Of a stretch of 64,000 nucleotides of DNA, positions 50,532 through 58,725 are shown in pieces. The first letter of the stretch is position 1; every line of letters begins with the position of its first letter. The notes beneath the pieces are model-generated. The model did not search any database. It had not been told where the DNA came from and worked only from the letters and a program-made list of their open reading frames with translations. A program made the position numbers and the translations under genes. This DNA comes from VXYL01 sp965199945 (lineage in GTDB: Bacteria > Pseudomonadota > Gammaproteobacteria > Pseudomonadales > Azotimanducaceae), in assembly GCA_965199945.1 (NCBI GenBank), contig OZ241354.1, positions 434,001 through 498,000 on the forward strand, written 5' to 3'.

Positions 50532-50579
50532 CGGCGCACCATCGTCCGATGTCCACGGGTTTCGCAATGCCGCGCATCC

Positions 50580-50608
50580 TTGCGCACCGTAGGGACGGCG
50601 CGTATGAT
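50580..50608 (+). promoter_or_regulatory. Possible internal promoter before rpmC
   Basis: TTGCGC (50580-50585) and TATGAT (50603-50608, five of six consensus bases) are 17 bp apart in the 217-bp rplP-rpmC spacer (50532-50748), which otherwise holds nothing I recognise. In most gammaproteobacteria these genes are nearly abutting, so an added promoter in this gap is credible. Confidence 0.45.
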
Positions 50609-50748
50609 GCGCCGTTCGCTCGCGGGCCGTGGGCCTTCGCCATCGGAGCGCGGTAGCGACTCAAGCGACACACCCAGAGCGCGAAGCCTCGCGGCGCTGC
50701 ATGGCCGGCGGGGCTTCACGCACATGGAAGCCAAGGCGACATGCCGAC

Positions 50749-50940
50749 ATGAAAGCGTCTGAACTCAGAGACAAGAACGTGCAGGAGCTGAACGAGGAGC
50801 TCCTGCGCCTGCGCAAGGAGCAGTTCGGCCTGCGCATGCAGCGCGCCAGCGAGCAGTTGGCGCAGACGCACCTGCTGACCCAGACGCGCCGCGACATCGC
50901 CCGCGTCAAGACGCTGATCCAGGAGAAGGCGAGTGGCTGA
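50749..50940 (+). CDS. rpmC: 50S ribosomal protein L29
   Basis: The 63-residue product (KASELRDKNVQELNEELLRL, RRDIARVKTLI) is normal L29 at the tunnel exit. The ATG at 50749 is set by homology. It overlaps the GTG of rpsQ by 8 nt. Confidence 0.96.
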   Translation: MKASELRDKNVQELNEELLRLRKEQFGLRMQRASEQLAQTHLLTQTRRDIARVKTLIQEKASG

Positions 50941-51415
50941 CGAGAATCTCCCGGAAGGCGCTGTCGCCGAGGAAGACCGTGCGCCCGAAGCCGAAGGAGC
51001 AGCGGAGGCCGCGTCCGCGGCAGCGCCGACAGCCGACGCCGACGCGAGCGCCGAAACGCCGGCTGCCGCAAGCGAAGGCGCGGCATCGGTCGATGCACCT
51101 GTCGACGCATCTGTAGATGTCCCGCAAGCGCCGACTGCGGCCGAAAGCGCTCCCGAAGCGCCCGCCGCCAAACGCCGCGAGATGACCGGCGTGGTGCTCT
51201 CCAACAAGGCGGACAAGACCATCGCCGTGCGCATCGACCGGCGCGTCAAGCATCCGGTGTACGGCAAGATCGTGCGCCGCTCCTCGAAGCTCGCCGCCCA
51301 CGACGAGCGCAACGAGTGCCGCGAAGGCGACGTCGTCACCATCGTCGAGACGCGCCCCATCTCCAAAACGAAGTCCTGGCGGCTTGGCCGCATCGTCGAA
51401 CGGGCTGGCGCGTAA
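50933..51415 (+). CDS. rpsQ: 30S ribosomal protein S17 with acidic N-terminal extension
   Basis: The C-terminal half (from about residue 80: KRREMTGVVLSNKADKTIAV, HPVYGKIVRRSSKLAAHDE, GDVVTIVETRPISKTKSW) is complete S17. Residues 1-79 are an added Ala/Glu/Asp/Pro-rich acidic segment resembling the L4 tail. The GTG at 50933 overlaps rpmC, as expected for a coupled gene. An internal ATG at 51182 would give about 77 residues, but it lacks a ribosome binding site and would cut into the start of the conserved region. Usual S17 is about 85 residues; this is 160. Confidence 0.93.
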   Translation: MADENLPEGAVAEEDRAPEAEGAAEAASAAAPTADADASAETPAAASEGAASVDAPVDASVDVPQAPTAAESAPEAPAAKRREMTGVVLSNKADKTIAVRIDRRVKHPVYGKIVRRSSKLAAHDERNECREGDVVTIVETRPISKTKSWRLGRIVERAGA

Positions 51416-51436
51416 GCCGCTTGGGAGCGTTGGCCG

Positions 51437-51805
51437 ATGATCCAGGTAGAGACGATGCTCGACATCGCCGACAACAGCGGCGCGCGCCGCGTGCAGTGCA
51501 TCAAGGTGCTCGGCGGTTCGCGCCGCCGCTACGCCGGCATCGGCGACGTGGTGAAGGTGGCGGTCAAGGAAGCCATCCCGCGCGGGCGCGTCCGCAAGGG
51601 CCAGGTGATGAACGCCGTCGTGGTGCGCACCAAGCGCGGCGTGCGGCGCGCCGACGGTTCGCTGATTCGCTTCGACCAGAACGCCGCGGTGCTGCTCACG
51701 GCCGGCATGCAGCCGGTTGGCACGCGCATTTTCGGCCCGGTCACCCGCGAGCTGCGCACCGAGAACTTCATGCGCATCATCTCCCTGGCGCCGGAAGTCC
51801 TCTAG
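51437..51805 (+). CDS. rplN: 50S ribosomal protein L14
   Basis: The 122-residue product (IQVETMLDIADNSGARRVQC, KEAIPRGRVRKGQV, RIFGPVTRELR) is complete L14, the first gene of the spc section. Confidence 0.98.
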   Translation: MIQVETMLDIADNSGARRVQCIKVLGGSRRRYAGIGDVVKVAVKEAIPRGRVRKGQVMNAVVVRTKRGVRRADGSLIRFDQNAAVLLTAGMQPVGTRIFGPVTRELRTENFMRIISLAPEVL

Positions 51806-51831
51806 GCGGCGCGGCCATCGAGACGGCGAAG

Positions 51832-52146
51832 ATGCGCAAGATCCGCAAGGAAGACGAAGTGATCGTCACCGCTGGCCGCGACAAGGGCAAGCAGGGCACG
51901 GTGCTGCGCATGGTGCGCGGCGAGCGCGTGCTCGTCTCCGGCATCAACATCGTCAAGAAGCACACGCGCCCCAATCCGCAGACCAACGACCCAGGCGGCA
52001 TCGTCGACACCGAAGCGCCCATCGCCGTCTCCAACGTCTCGCTGCTGAACCCGGAGACGAACAAAGCGGACCGGGTGGGCATCCGCATCGAAGACGGCAA
52101 GCGCGTGCGCTACTTCAAGTCCACCAACACGCTCGTGGACGAATAG
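51832..52146 (+). CDS. rplX: 50S ribosomal protein L24
   Basis: The 104-residue product has the KOW motif EDEVIVTAGRDKGKQGTVLR and VSGINIVKKHTRPN. It is an assembly-initiating protein of the large subunit. The ATG at 51832 is set by homology; the Shine-Dalgarno sequence is weak. Confidence 0.97.
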   Translation: MRKIRKEDEVIVTAGRDKGKQGTVLRMVRGERVLVSGINIVKKHTRPNPQTNDPGGIVDTEAPIAVSNVSLLNPETNKADRVGIRIEDGKRVRYFKSTNTLVDE

Positions 52147-52157
52147 GCGAATCGATC

Positions 52158-52697
52158 GTGGCCAATCTGCGCGACAAGTACCTGCGCGACGTGCGCCCGG
52201 CGCTGCGCGAGCAGTTCGGCTACCGCTCGATGATGGCGGTGCCGCGGCTCGCCAAGGTGATCCTGAACATGGGCGTGGGCGACGCCGTGGGAGACCGCAA
52301 GATCATGGACGGCGCCATGTCGGACCTCGCCCTCATCGCCGGCCAGCAGCCGGTGGTCACGAAGGCGCGCAAGTCCGAGGCCGGCTTCAAGATCCGCGAG
52401 GGCTTTCCCATCGGCTGCAAGGTCACCTTGCGCCGGGAGCGCATGTACGAGTTCGTCGAACGGCTGATCGGCATCGCCATTCCGCGAATGCGCGACTTCC
52501 GCGGCTTGAATCCCCGCTCCTTCGACGGCCAGGGGAACTTCTCCATGGGCATCGCGGAACAGATAAACTTCCCGGAAATCGACTACGACAAGATCGACCG
52601 CATCCGCGGGCTGGACATCGCCGTCGTCACCACGGCGGCCACCAACGAAGAGGGCCTCGCGCTGCTGCGGGCGCTCGACTTCCCTTTCAGGAACTGA
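52158..52697 (+). CDS. rplE: 50S ribosomal protein L5
   Basis: The 179-residue product (SMMAVPRLAKVILNMGVGDA, GQQPVVTKARKSEAGFKIRE, RDFRGLNPRSFDGQGNFSMG) is complete L5, the 5S-rRNA binder. It starts at a GTG at 52158, 11 nt after rplX. Confidence 0.97.
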   Translation: MANLRDKYLRDVRPALREQFGYRSMMAVPRLAKVILNMGVGDAVGDRKIMDGAMSDLALIAGQQPVVTKARKSEAGFKIREGFPIGCKVTLRRERMYEFVERLIGIAIPRMRDFRGLNPRSFDGQGNFSMGIAEQINFPEIDYDKIDRIRGLDIAVVTTAATNEEGLALLRALDFPFRN

Positions 52698-52705
52698 ACC
52701 TCCCA

Positions 52706-53011
52706 ATGGCAAGAACCTCCGTCATCGAGCGCGAGAAGAAGCGCGCCAAGATCGTCGCCAAGTACGCGGCGAAGCGAAAGCAGCTGAAGGCGGTCATCGC
52801 CGACCGCAGCGCGTCCGACGACGAACGCTGGCAGGCGCAGCTGCAATTGCAGCAGTTGCCGCGCAATGCGTCGCCGGTGCGCCTGCGCCGGCGCTGCGGG
52901 CAGACCGGCCGGCCGCGCGGCGTCTACCGCAAGTTCGGCCTGGGCCGCAACAAGCTGCGCGAGGCGGCCATGCGCGGCGACGTGCCCGGTCTCGTCAAGG
53001 CGAGCTGGTAG
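52706..53011 (+). CDS. rpsN: 30S ribosomal protein S14 (zinc-free type)
   Basis: The 101-residue product (ARTSVIEREKKRAKIVAKY, RLRRRCGQTGRPRGVYRKFG) is the long S14 form without the CxxC pairs, so it does not need zinc, unlike the short form of many other bacteria. Confidence 0.97.
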   Translation: MARTSVIEREKKRAKIVAKYAAKRKQLKAVIADRSASDDERWQAQLQLQQLPRNASPVRLRRRCGQTGRPRGVYRKFGLGRNKLREAAMRGDVPGLVKASW

Positions 53012-53042
53012 GCGAACCCAAGGCAGTGAAGAGGCAAGACCG

Positions 53043-53435
53043 ATGAGCATGCAAGATCCCGTCGCCGACCTGCTGACGCGCATCCGCAACGCGCAAAGCG
53101 CCGGCCATGCCGAACTGACCTTGCCCGGCTCGAAGACCAAGGCGGCCATCTGCCGGGTGCTGCGCGACGAAGGCTACATCGGCGGTTTTCAGGTCGACGG
53201 CGACGTCAAGCCGCTGCTCTCCATCCGGCTGCGCTACCACGAAGGCGAGCCGGTGATCGAAGAACTCAAGCGCGTGAGCCGCCCCGGACTGCGCGTCTAC
53301 CGCTCCTGCCAGGAACTGCCGAAGGTGCGCGGGGGTCTCGGCGTGGCCGTCGTCAGCACCGATCGCGGCGTCGTCACCGATCGCGCCGCGCGGCAGGCGG
53401 GCGTCGGCGGCGAAGTGCTCTGCACGGTGTTCTAG
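53043..53435 (+). CDS. rpsH: 30S ribosomal protein S8
   Basis: The 130-residue product (MQDPVADLLTRIRNAQSAGH, RVSRPGLRVYRSCQELPKV, GLGVAVVSTDRGVVTDRAA) is complete S8; in E. coli it represses the spc operon by binding near rplE. Confidence 0.97.
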   Translation: MSMQDPVADLLTRIRNAQSAGHAELTLPGSKTKAAICRVLRDEGYIGGFQVDGDVKPLLSIRLRYHEGEPVIEELKRVSRPGLRVYRSCQELPKVRGGLGVAVVSTDRGVVTDRAARQAGVGGEVLCTVF

Positions 53436-53463
53436 CCCAGGACGCAAAGGGGACGGAAGGGAA

Positions 53464-53997
53464 ATGTCGCGCATCGCAAAAGCGCCAGTGCCGGTGCCGA
53501 AGGGCGTGGACGTGCGCCTCGAGGACGGGCGCGTGATGGTGAAGGGCGCCAAGGGTTCGCTCACCCTGCCGCTCGCCGCCGAGGTCGAGGTGAAGTCCGC
53601 AGACGGCGTGCTCACGTTCGCGCCGCGTTCGCCGTCGCGCCAGGCGCGGGCCTTGGCCGGCACCATCCGCTCGCTGGTGAAGAACATGGTGACGGGCGTC
53701 TCCGTGGGCTTCGAGAAGCGGCTGGAACTGCAAGGCGTGGGCTACAGGGCGCAGGCCCAGGGCCGTCGGCTGAACCTGCAGCTCGGCTTTTCGCATCCCG
53801 TCGACTACGCCCTGCCGGACGGCATCGAGGTGGAGACGGAATCCCAGACGCAGATCGTCGTGAAGGGCATCGACAAGCAGCTGGTCGGGCAGGTGTCGGC
53901 GGAAATCCGCGCCTTCCGTCCGCCGGAGCCGTACAAGGGCAAGGGCGTACGCTACCTGGGCGAGCACGTTCGCCGCAAGGAAGGCAAGAAGAAGTAG
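53464..53997 (+). CDS. rplF: 50S ribosomal protein L6
   Basis: The 177-residue product (SRIAKAPVPVPKGVDVRLE, RLELQGVGYRAQAQGRRLNL, RPPEPYKGKGVRYLGEHVRR) is complete L6, part of the GTPase-associated region. A tandem 11-bp repeat follows its stop. Confidence 0.97.
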   Translation: MSRIAKAPVPVPKGVDVRLEDGRVMVKGAKGSLTLPLAAEVEVKSADGVLTFAPRSPSRQARALAGTIRSLVKNMVTGVSVGFEKRLELQGVGYRAQAQGRRLNLQLGFSHPVDYALPDGIEVETESQTQIVVKGIDKQLVGQVSAEIRAFRPPEPYKGKGVRYLGEHVRRKEGKKK

Positions 53998-53999
53998 CG

Positions 54000-54032
54000 G
54001 CAGGCAGGTTGCAGGCAGGTTGCAGGAAGGTC
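54000..54032 (+). repeat. Three 11-bp tandem units before rplR
   Basis: GCAGGCAGGTT at 54000-54010 and 54011-54021, then GCAGGAAGGTC at 54022-54032, fill the 43-bp rplF-rplR spacer. The third unit supplies the AAGG part of the rplR ribosome binding site. Confidence 0.7.
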
Positions 54033-54040
54033 AAGGGCCA

Positions 54041-54412
54041 ATGGAGAAGCGCATCGACAAGCGAGCCAGCCGGCTGCGGAGGGCGAAGCGGGCGCGGATG
54101 AAGATCCGCGAGCTCGGCGCGCCGCGGTTGACGGTGCATCGCACGCCGCGCCACATCTACGCGCAGGTGATCGGCCACGCCGCCGGCAGCGGCAGCGACC
54201 GCGTGCTGGTGCAGGCGTCGACGCTGGACGCCACGTTGCGCGGCGACGCCTCCGGCAATGTCGCCGCCGCCACCGCGGTCGGACGGCTGCTCGCCGAACG
54301 GGCGACCGCCGCTGGCATCGAGTCCGTGGCCTTCGACCGTTCCGGCTACAAGTACCACGGCCGCGTCAAGGCGCTGGCCGAAGCGGCCCGCGAAGCCGGG
54401 CTGAAGTTCTAG
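54041..54412 (+). CDS. rplR: 50S ribosomal protein L18
   Basis: The 123-residue product (RRAKRARMKIRELGAPRLTV, HIYAQVIGHAAG, FDRSGYKYHGRVKALAEAAR) is complete L18, a 5S-rRNA binder. The ATG at 54041 (MEKRIDKRASRL) is set by homology. Confidence 0.97.
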   Translation: MEKRIDKRASRLRRAKRARMKIRELGAPRLTVHRTPRHIYAQVIGHAAGSGSDRVLVQASTLDATLRGDASGNVAAATAVGRLLAERATAAGIESVAFDRSGYKYHGRVKALAEAAREAGLKF

Positions 54413-54444
54413 CTGCGCGCGTCAAACCACTAGGCACAAGAGCA

Positions 54445-54948
54445 ATGGCGTATTCGGAAGAGATCAAAGAAGAAGGTCTGGTCGAGAAGCTGGTCCAGAT
54501 CAACTACGTCGCCAAGGTCGTCAAGGGCGGCCGGCAGCGCGGCGTGACGGCGCTGGCGGTGGTCGGCGACGGCGAAGGGCGCGTCGGCTTCGGACGCGGC
54601 AAGGCGCGCGAGACGCCAGCGGCCATCCAGAAGGCGATGGAAGCGGCGCGCCGCGACATGGTGGACGTGGAACTGAACGGCACCACCATCTGGTATCCGG
54701 TCACTGAGACCTTCGGCGCCTCCACCATCTACATGCAGCCGGCCTCCGAAGGCACCGGCATCATCGCCGGCGAGAAGATGCGCGCCGTGCTGGAGTGCGT
54801 CGGCGTGCGCAACGTGCTCGCCAAGTGCTACGGCTCCACCAATCCGGTCAACGTCGTGAGCGCCACCTACCGCGCGCTCAAGCGCATGCGCTCGCCGCAG
54901 ATGATCGCCGCCAAGCGCGGCCTGACGGTCGAACAGATCGTCGCCTGA
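54445..54948 (+). CDS. rpsE: 30S ribosomal protein S5
   Basis: The 167-residue product (LVEKLVQINYVAKVVKGGRQ, VVGDGEGRVGFGRGKARETP, ECVGVRNVLAKCYGSTNPVN) is complete S5, needed for mRNA unwinding and decoding fidelity. Confidence 0.98.
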   Translation: MAYSEEIKEEGLVEKLVQINYVAKVVKGGRQRGVTALAVVGDGEGRVGFGRGKARETPAAIQKAMEAARRDMVDVELNGTTIWYPVTETFGASTIYMQPASEGTGIIAGEKMRAVLECVGVRNVLAKCYGSTNPVNVVSATYRALKRMRSPQMIAAKRGLTVEQIVA

Positions 54949-54968
54949 CGAGAAAGCGGGCCAAGGAC

Positions 54969-55166
54969 ATGAAGCGCGTGCAGGTCAAGCTGGTGAAGTC
55001 GCCCTGGGGGCGGCTGCCCAAGCACCGCGCCTGCGTCGTCGGCCTGGGGCTGCGGCGCGTCGGCTCGACGCGCGAACTCGAAGACACGCCGGCGGTGCGC
55101 GGCATGATCGCCAAAGTGGACTATCTGCTCGAAGTGCGGCCGGTCGAAGCGGCCGAGCAGGACTGA
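54969..55166 (+). CDS. rpmD: 50S ribosomal protein L30
   Basis: The 65-residue product (KRVQVKLVKSPWGRLPKHRA, LGLRRVGSTRELEDTPAVRG) is normal L30. Its last codons (EAAEQD) run into a degenerate 10-bp tandem repeat that continues into the spacer. Confidence 0.96.
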   Translation: MKRVQVKLVKSPWGRLPKHRACVVGLGLRRVGSTRELEDTPAVRGMIAKVDYLLEVRPVEAAEQD

Positions 55167-55190
55167 GCAGGGCCGAGCGAGGCCGAGCGA
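55151..55190 (+). repeat. Four 10-bp tandem units across the rpmD end
   Basis: GGCCGAGCAG (55151), GACTGAGCAG (55161), then GGCCGAGCGA twice (55171 and 55181) run head to tail over the rpmD stop into the rplO leader. The last two are identical. Confidence 0.7.
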
Positions 55191-55205
55191 GAGAGGGCAG
55201 GAACA

Positions 55206-55664
55206 ATGCGTCTCAACGACATGGCGCCGGCGCCCGGCAGCAAGAAGGCGCGCAAGCGGGTCGGCCGCGGCATCGCCGCCGGCGGCGGCAAGACCTGCGG
55301 CCGGGGCCACAAGGGGCAGCGCTCGCGTTCCGGGGGCACGGTGCGGCGCGGCTTCGAGGGCGGCCAGCTGCCCTTGCAGAAGCGCATCCCCACCTTCGGC
55401 TTCCGCTCGCGCATCGGCATGACCACCGCCGAAGTGCGCACCTCGGAACTGGCGCTGATCGCCGCGAGCGGCAGCGCCGTCGTCGATCTCGCGGCCTTGA
55501 AGGCGGCCAACGTCGTGCGCAAGAACACCAAGCGGGCGCGCGTTTTTCTGTCCGGGCCGGTGAGCGGCGCGCTGACCGTGCGCGGCCTGAAAGTCACCAA
55601 GGGGGCGCGCGCGGCCATTGAAGGCGCTGGCGGCAGCGTCGAAGACGCGCCGGCCGATTCCTAG
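55206..55664 (+). CDS. rplO: 50S ribosomal protein L15
   Basis: The 152-residue product begins RLNDMAPAPGSKKARKRVGR, with GRGHKGQRSRSGG and FEGGQLPLQKRIPTFGF; it is complete L15. Confidence 0.97.
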   Translation: MRLNDMAPAPGSKKARKRVGRGIAAGGGKTCGRGHKGQRSRSGGTVRRGFEGGQLPLQKRIPTFGFRSRIGMTTAEVRTSELALIAASGSAVVDLAALKAANVVRKNTKRARVFLSGPVSGALTVRGLKVTKGARAAIEGAGGSVEDAPADS

Positions 55665-55686
55665 GCGCAGATAGAGACTAGGCGAC

Positions 55687-57075
55687 ATGGCTACCGCGGC
55701 GCAGGCGCTTCAGAACACCCGCTCGGGCATCCGCGGCGGCGGCTTGTCCGAGCTGCGCCAGCGGCTGCTGTTCGTGGTGTTCGCGCTCCTCGTCTACCGC
55801 ATCGGCACGCACATTCCGGTGCCGGGGATCAATCCGGATCAGCTGCGCAATCTCTTCGACGCCAACCAGGGCGGCGTGCTGGACCTCTTCAACATGTTCT
55901 CCGGCGGCGCCTTGGAGCGCATGAGCATCCTCGCCCTCGGCGTGATGCCGTACATCACCTCCAGCATCATCATGAATCTCGTCACGATGATGTACCCGGC
56001 GCTCAACCAGCTGCGCAAGGAAGGCCAGGCCGGGCGGCGCAAGATCACCCAGTACACGCGCTACGGCACGCTGTTCATCGCGCTCATCCAAGGCACGGCG
56101 CTCACCGGCACCTTGGCCGCCCAGGGCCTCGCCTTCGTGAGCGACGTCACGTTCTACGCCACGTCGATCATCACCCTGGTCACCGGCGCCCTGTTCATGA
56201 TGTGGCTGGGCGAGCAGATCACCGAGCGCGGCGTGGGCAACGGCATTTCGCTGTTGATCTTCGCCGGCATCGTGTCCGGCTTCCCGGGCGCCGTCGGCCA
56301 GTCCTTCGAGGCGGCGCGGCAGGGCGACATCAACATCATCGCCCTGCTCGGCATCGCCATCGTCGGCGTGCTGGTGGTGGCCTTCGTGGTCTTCGTCGAG
56401 AGCGGCCAGCGCCGCGTCACCGTCAACTACGCGAAGCGCCAGCAGGGGCGGCGCGTGTACCAGCCCCAGAGCACGCCCCTGCCCTTCAAGATCAACATGG
56501 CCGGCGTCATCCCGGCCATCTTCGCGTCCAGCCTGCTGCTCGCGCCGGCCTCCATGGCGCAGTGGTTCGGGCAGGCGCCGAGCATGTCCTGGCTGCAGGA
56601 AGTGGCGCTGCTGCTCTCGCCGGGCCGCCCCCTCTACATCATGCTGTTCGCCGGCGGCATCATCTTCTTCAGCTTCTTCTACACCGCGATCATGATGGAT
56701 CCCAAGGAAATCGCGGACAATCTCAAGCGCCAGGGGGCGTATGTGCCAGGCATTCGGCCGGGCCAGCAGACGGCATCCTATCTGGACGACGTGATCACCC
56801 GCCTGACGCTGTTCGGCGCCATCTACGTCGCCGGCGTCTGCCTGCTGCCGGAACTGATGGTGGTCTTCTTCAACATCACCATGCAGCTTGGCGGCACGGC
56901 GCTGTTGATCGTCGTCGTGGTGTCGATGGACTTCATGTCGCAGGTGCAGCAGCACATGATGTCCAGCCAGTACGCCAAGCTGATGGAGAAGTCCAATCTG
57001 CGCAGCTACGGGCGCAGCGGGCGCTCCGCTGTCGGGCGCGCGTCCGGCGGACGCGGCAAGGGCCGCAGCAGGTAG
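55687..57075 (+). CDS. secY: Protein translocase subunit SecY
   Basis: The 462-residue inner-membrane protein forms the SecYEG channel, with about ten helices. It shows LSELRQRLLFVVFALLVYRI, RIGTHIPVPGINPD, a plug region NMFSGGALERMSILALGVMP, the MYPALNQLRKEGQAGRRKI loop, and a Gly/Arg/Ser-rich tail (SGRSAVGRASGGRGKGRSR). It is the usual neighbour of rplO in the spc operon, and rpmJ follows after 36 nt. Confidence 0.98.
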   Translation: MATAAQALQNTRSGIRGGGLSELRQRLLFVVFALLVYRIGTHIPVPGINPDQLRNLFDANQGGVLDLFNMFSGGALERMSILALGVMPYITSSIIMNLVTMMYPALNQLRKEGQAGRRKITQYTRYGTLFIALIQGTALTGTLAAQGLAFVSDVTFYATSIITLVTGALFMMWLGEQITERGVGNGISLLIFAGIVSGFPGAVGQSFEAARQGDINIIALLGIAIVGVLVVAFVVFVESGQRRVTVNYAKRQQGRRVYQPQSTPLPFKINMAGVIPAIFASSLLLAPASMAQWFGQAPSMSWLQEVALLLSPGRPLYIMLFAGGIIFFSFFYTAIMMDPKEIADNLKRQGAYVPGIRPGQQTASYLDDVITRLTLFGAIYVAGVCLLPELMVVFFNITMQLGGTALLIVVVVSMDFMSQVQQHMMSSQYAKLMEKSNLRSYGRSGRSAVGRASGGRGKGRSR

Positions 57076-57111
57076 CGGGAGCATGGCCGGCGGAATGGAA
57101 GGAACGGGACG

Positions 57112-57228
57112 ATGAAGGTACGGGCATCGGTGAAGAAGATCTGCCGCAACTGCAAGATCGTGCGGCGACGCGGCGTGGTGCGCGTGATCTGCACCACGGA
57201 GCCGCGCCACAAGCAGCGCCAAGGCTGA
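57112..57228 (+). CDS. rpmJ: 50S ribosomal protein L36
   Basis: This very short gene encodes 38 residues, starting KVRASVKKICRNCKIVRRRG and ending TEPRHKQRQG. The CxxC, third Cys and His of the zinc-binding type are all present. GGAACGGG lies ahead of the ATG. Its place between secY and rpsM is the usual one. Confidence 0.96.
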   Translation: MKVRASVKKICRNCKIVRRRGVVRVICTTEPRHKQRQG

Positions 57229-57261
57229 GATCAGGCGAGACGGACACGCAAGAGACGACAC

Positions 57262-57618
57262 ATGGCAAGAATCGCTGGCATCAATCTGCCCGACAACAAG
57301 CACGTCGGAATCGCGCTCACCTACATCTTCGGCGTCGGGCGCACCCGGGCGCGGCAGCTGTGCGCGGCCGCCGGGGTGGATCCGAACGTCACCCTCGGCA
57401 GCCTGCGCGAAGACCACCTCGACATCCTGCGCCGCGAGGCGTCGCGGCTGAACATCGAAGGCGATCTGCGCCGCGAGGTGCAGCTGAACATCAAGCGCCT
57501 GATGGACCTCGGCTGCTACCGCGGCTTCCGGCATCGGCGCGGCCTGCCGGTGAACGGGCAGCGCACCCAGAACAACGCCCGCACGCGCAAAGGGCCGCGC
57601 AAGCCGATCCGCAAGTAG
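57262..57618 (+). CDS. rpsM: 30S ribosomal protein S13
   Basis: The 118-residue product (ARIAGINLPDNKHVGIALTY, GVGRTRARQLC, GLPVNGQRTQNNARTRKGPR) is complete S13 of the 30S head, the first gene of the alpha section. Confidence 0.98.
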   Translation: MARIAGINLPDNKHVGIALTYIFGVGRTRARQLCAAAGVDPNVTLGSLREDHLDILRREASRLNIEGDLRREVQLNIKRLMDLGCYRGFRHRRGLPVNGQRTQNNARTRKGPRKPIRK

Positions 57619-57654
57619 CGGCGCAGCAGGCACAACACGAGGAAGCCAAGCCAG

Positions 57655-58041
57655 ATGGCAGAAGCAAGCGGACGCAAGCGCGGCAAGCGCGTCGTCATCG
57701 ACGGCGTCGCCCATGTGCATGCGTCGTTCAACAACACGATCATCACGATCACCGACCGCCAGGGCAACGCCTTGTGCTGGGCGACCGCTGGCGGCTCCGG
57801 CTACCGCGGATCGCGCAAGAGCACGGCCTTCGCGGCGCAGATCGCCTCCGAACGCGCCGCCACCAATGCCATCGAGCAGTACGGCATGAAGAGCGTGGAC
57901 GTGTTCGTGAAGGGCCCGGGCCTCGGGCGCGAATCGTCGGTGCGCGCCATGAACGCCGCCGGCCTCAAGATCAACAGCATTTCGGACGTCACGCCGGTGC
58001 CCCACAACGGCTGCCGTCCGCCCAAGCGAAGGCGGGTGTAA
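57655..58041 (+). CDS. rpsK: 30S ribosomal protein S11
   Basis: The 128-residue product (AHVHASFNNTIITITDRQGN, VFVKGPGLGRESSVRAMNAA, DVTPVPHNGCRPPKRRRV) is complete S11 of the platform. It stops 3 nt before rpsD. Confidence 0.98.
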   Translation: MAEASGRKRGKRVVIDGVAHVHASFNNTIITITDRQGNALCWATAGGSGYRGSRKSTAFAAQIASERAATNAIEQYGMKSVDVFVKGPGLGRESSVRAMNAAGLKINSISDVTPVPHNGCRPPKRRRV

Positions 58042-58044
58042 CGA

Positions 58045-58668
58045 ATGGCGAAATACCGCGGCCCCAAACTCAAGCTCTCGCGGCGCGAGGGCACGGACCT
58101 GTTCCTCAAGAGCGGCATCCGGCCCTTGGATTCCAAGTGCCGCGCCGACACGATTCCCGGCCAACACGGCTCCGCGCGCCGCCAGAAGCCGAAGGACTAC
58201 GCCGTGCAGCTGCGCGAGAAGCAGAAGGTGCGGCGCTTCTACGGCGTGCTGGAGAAGCAGTTCCGCAACTACTACAAGGCCGCCGACCGGCAGAAGGGCG
58301 CCACCGGCGAAAACCTGCTGCGCCTGCTGGAGCGGCGCCTGGACAACGTGGTCTACCGCATGGGCTACGGCTGCACCCGCGCCGAAAGCCGCCAGCTGGT
58401 CTCGCACAAGGCCATCCTCGTCAATGGCGCCTCGGTGAACGTGCCTTCCTACCAGGTGCGGCCCGAAGACACCGTGGCCGTGCGCGAGTCCTCCCGCGAG
58501 CAGCTGCGCATCCGCCAGGCGCTCGATCTGGCGGCGCAGCGCGGCGCGGTGGAGTGGGTGGACGTGGATTCGGAGAAGATGGCCGGCGTCTACAAGCGCG
58601 ATCCGGACCGTTCCGAGCTGCCCCAGGAAATCAACGAGAACCTGATCGTCGAGTTGTACTCGAAGTAG
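58045..58668 (+). CDS. rpsD: 30S ribosomal protein S4
   Basis: The 207-residue product begins AKYRGPKLKLSRREGTDLFL, has the S4 RNA-binding domain (LERRLDNVVYRMGY, ASVNVPSYQVRPEDTV) and ends with IVELYSK. In E. coli it represses the alpha operon by binding the rpsM leader. Confidence 0.98.
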   Translation: MAKYRGPKLKLSRREGTDLFLKSGIRPLDSKCRADTIPGQHGSARRQKPKDYAVQLREKQKVRRFYGVLEKQFRNYYKAADRQKGATGENLLRLLERRLDNVVYRMGYGCTRAESRQLVSHKAILVNGASVNVPSYQVRPEDTVAVRESSREQLRIRQALDLAAQRGAVEWVDVDSEKMAGVYKRDPDRSELPQEINENLIVELYSK

Positions 58669-58725
58669 ACCTCGGGCCGCCGGCGGCGTTGCCGGCGGCC
58701 ACCGCTCTCAAGACGGAGGATTTTG

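Noticed and set aside
55678..58407. A 909-codon open frame antisense to secY, rpmJ, rpsM, rpsK and rpsD
   Set aside because: Its translation is low-complexity His/Ala/Asp-rich text typical of antisense high-GC codons, and five certain genes lie opposite.
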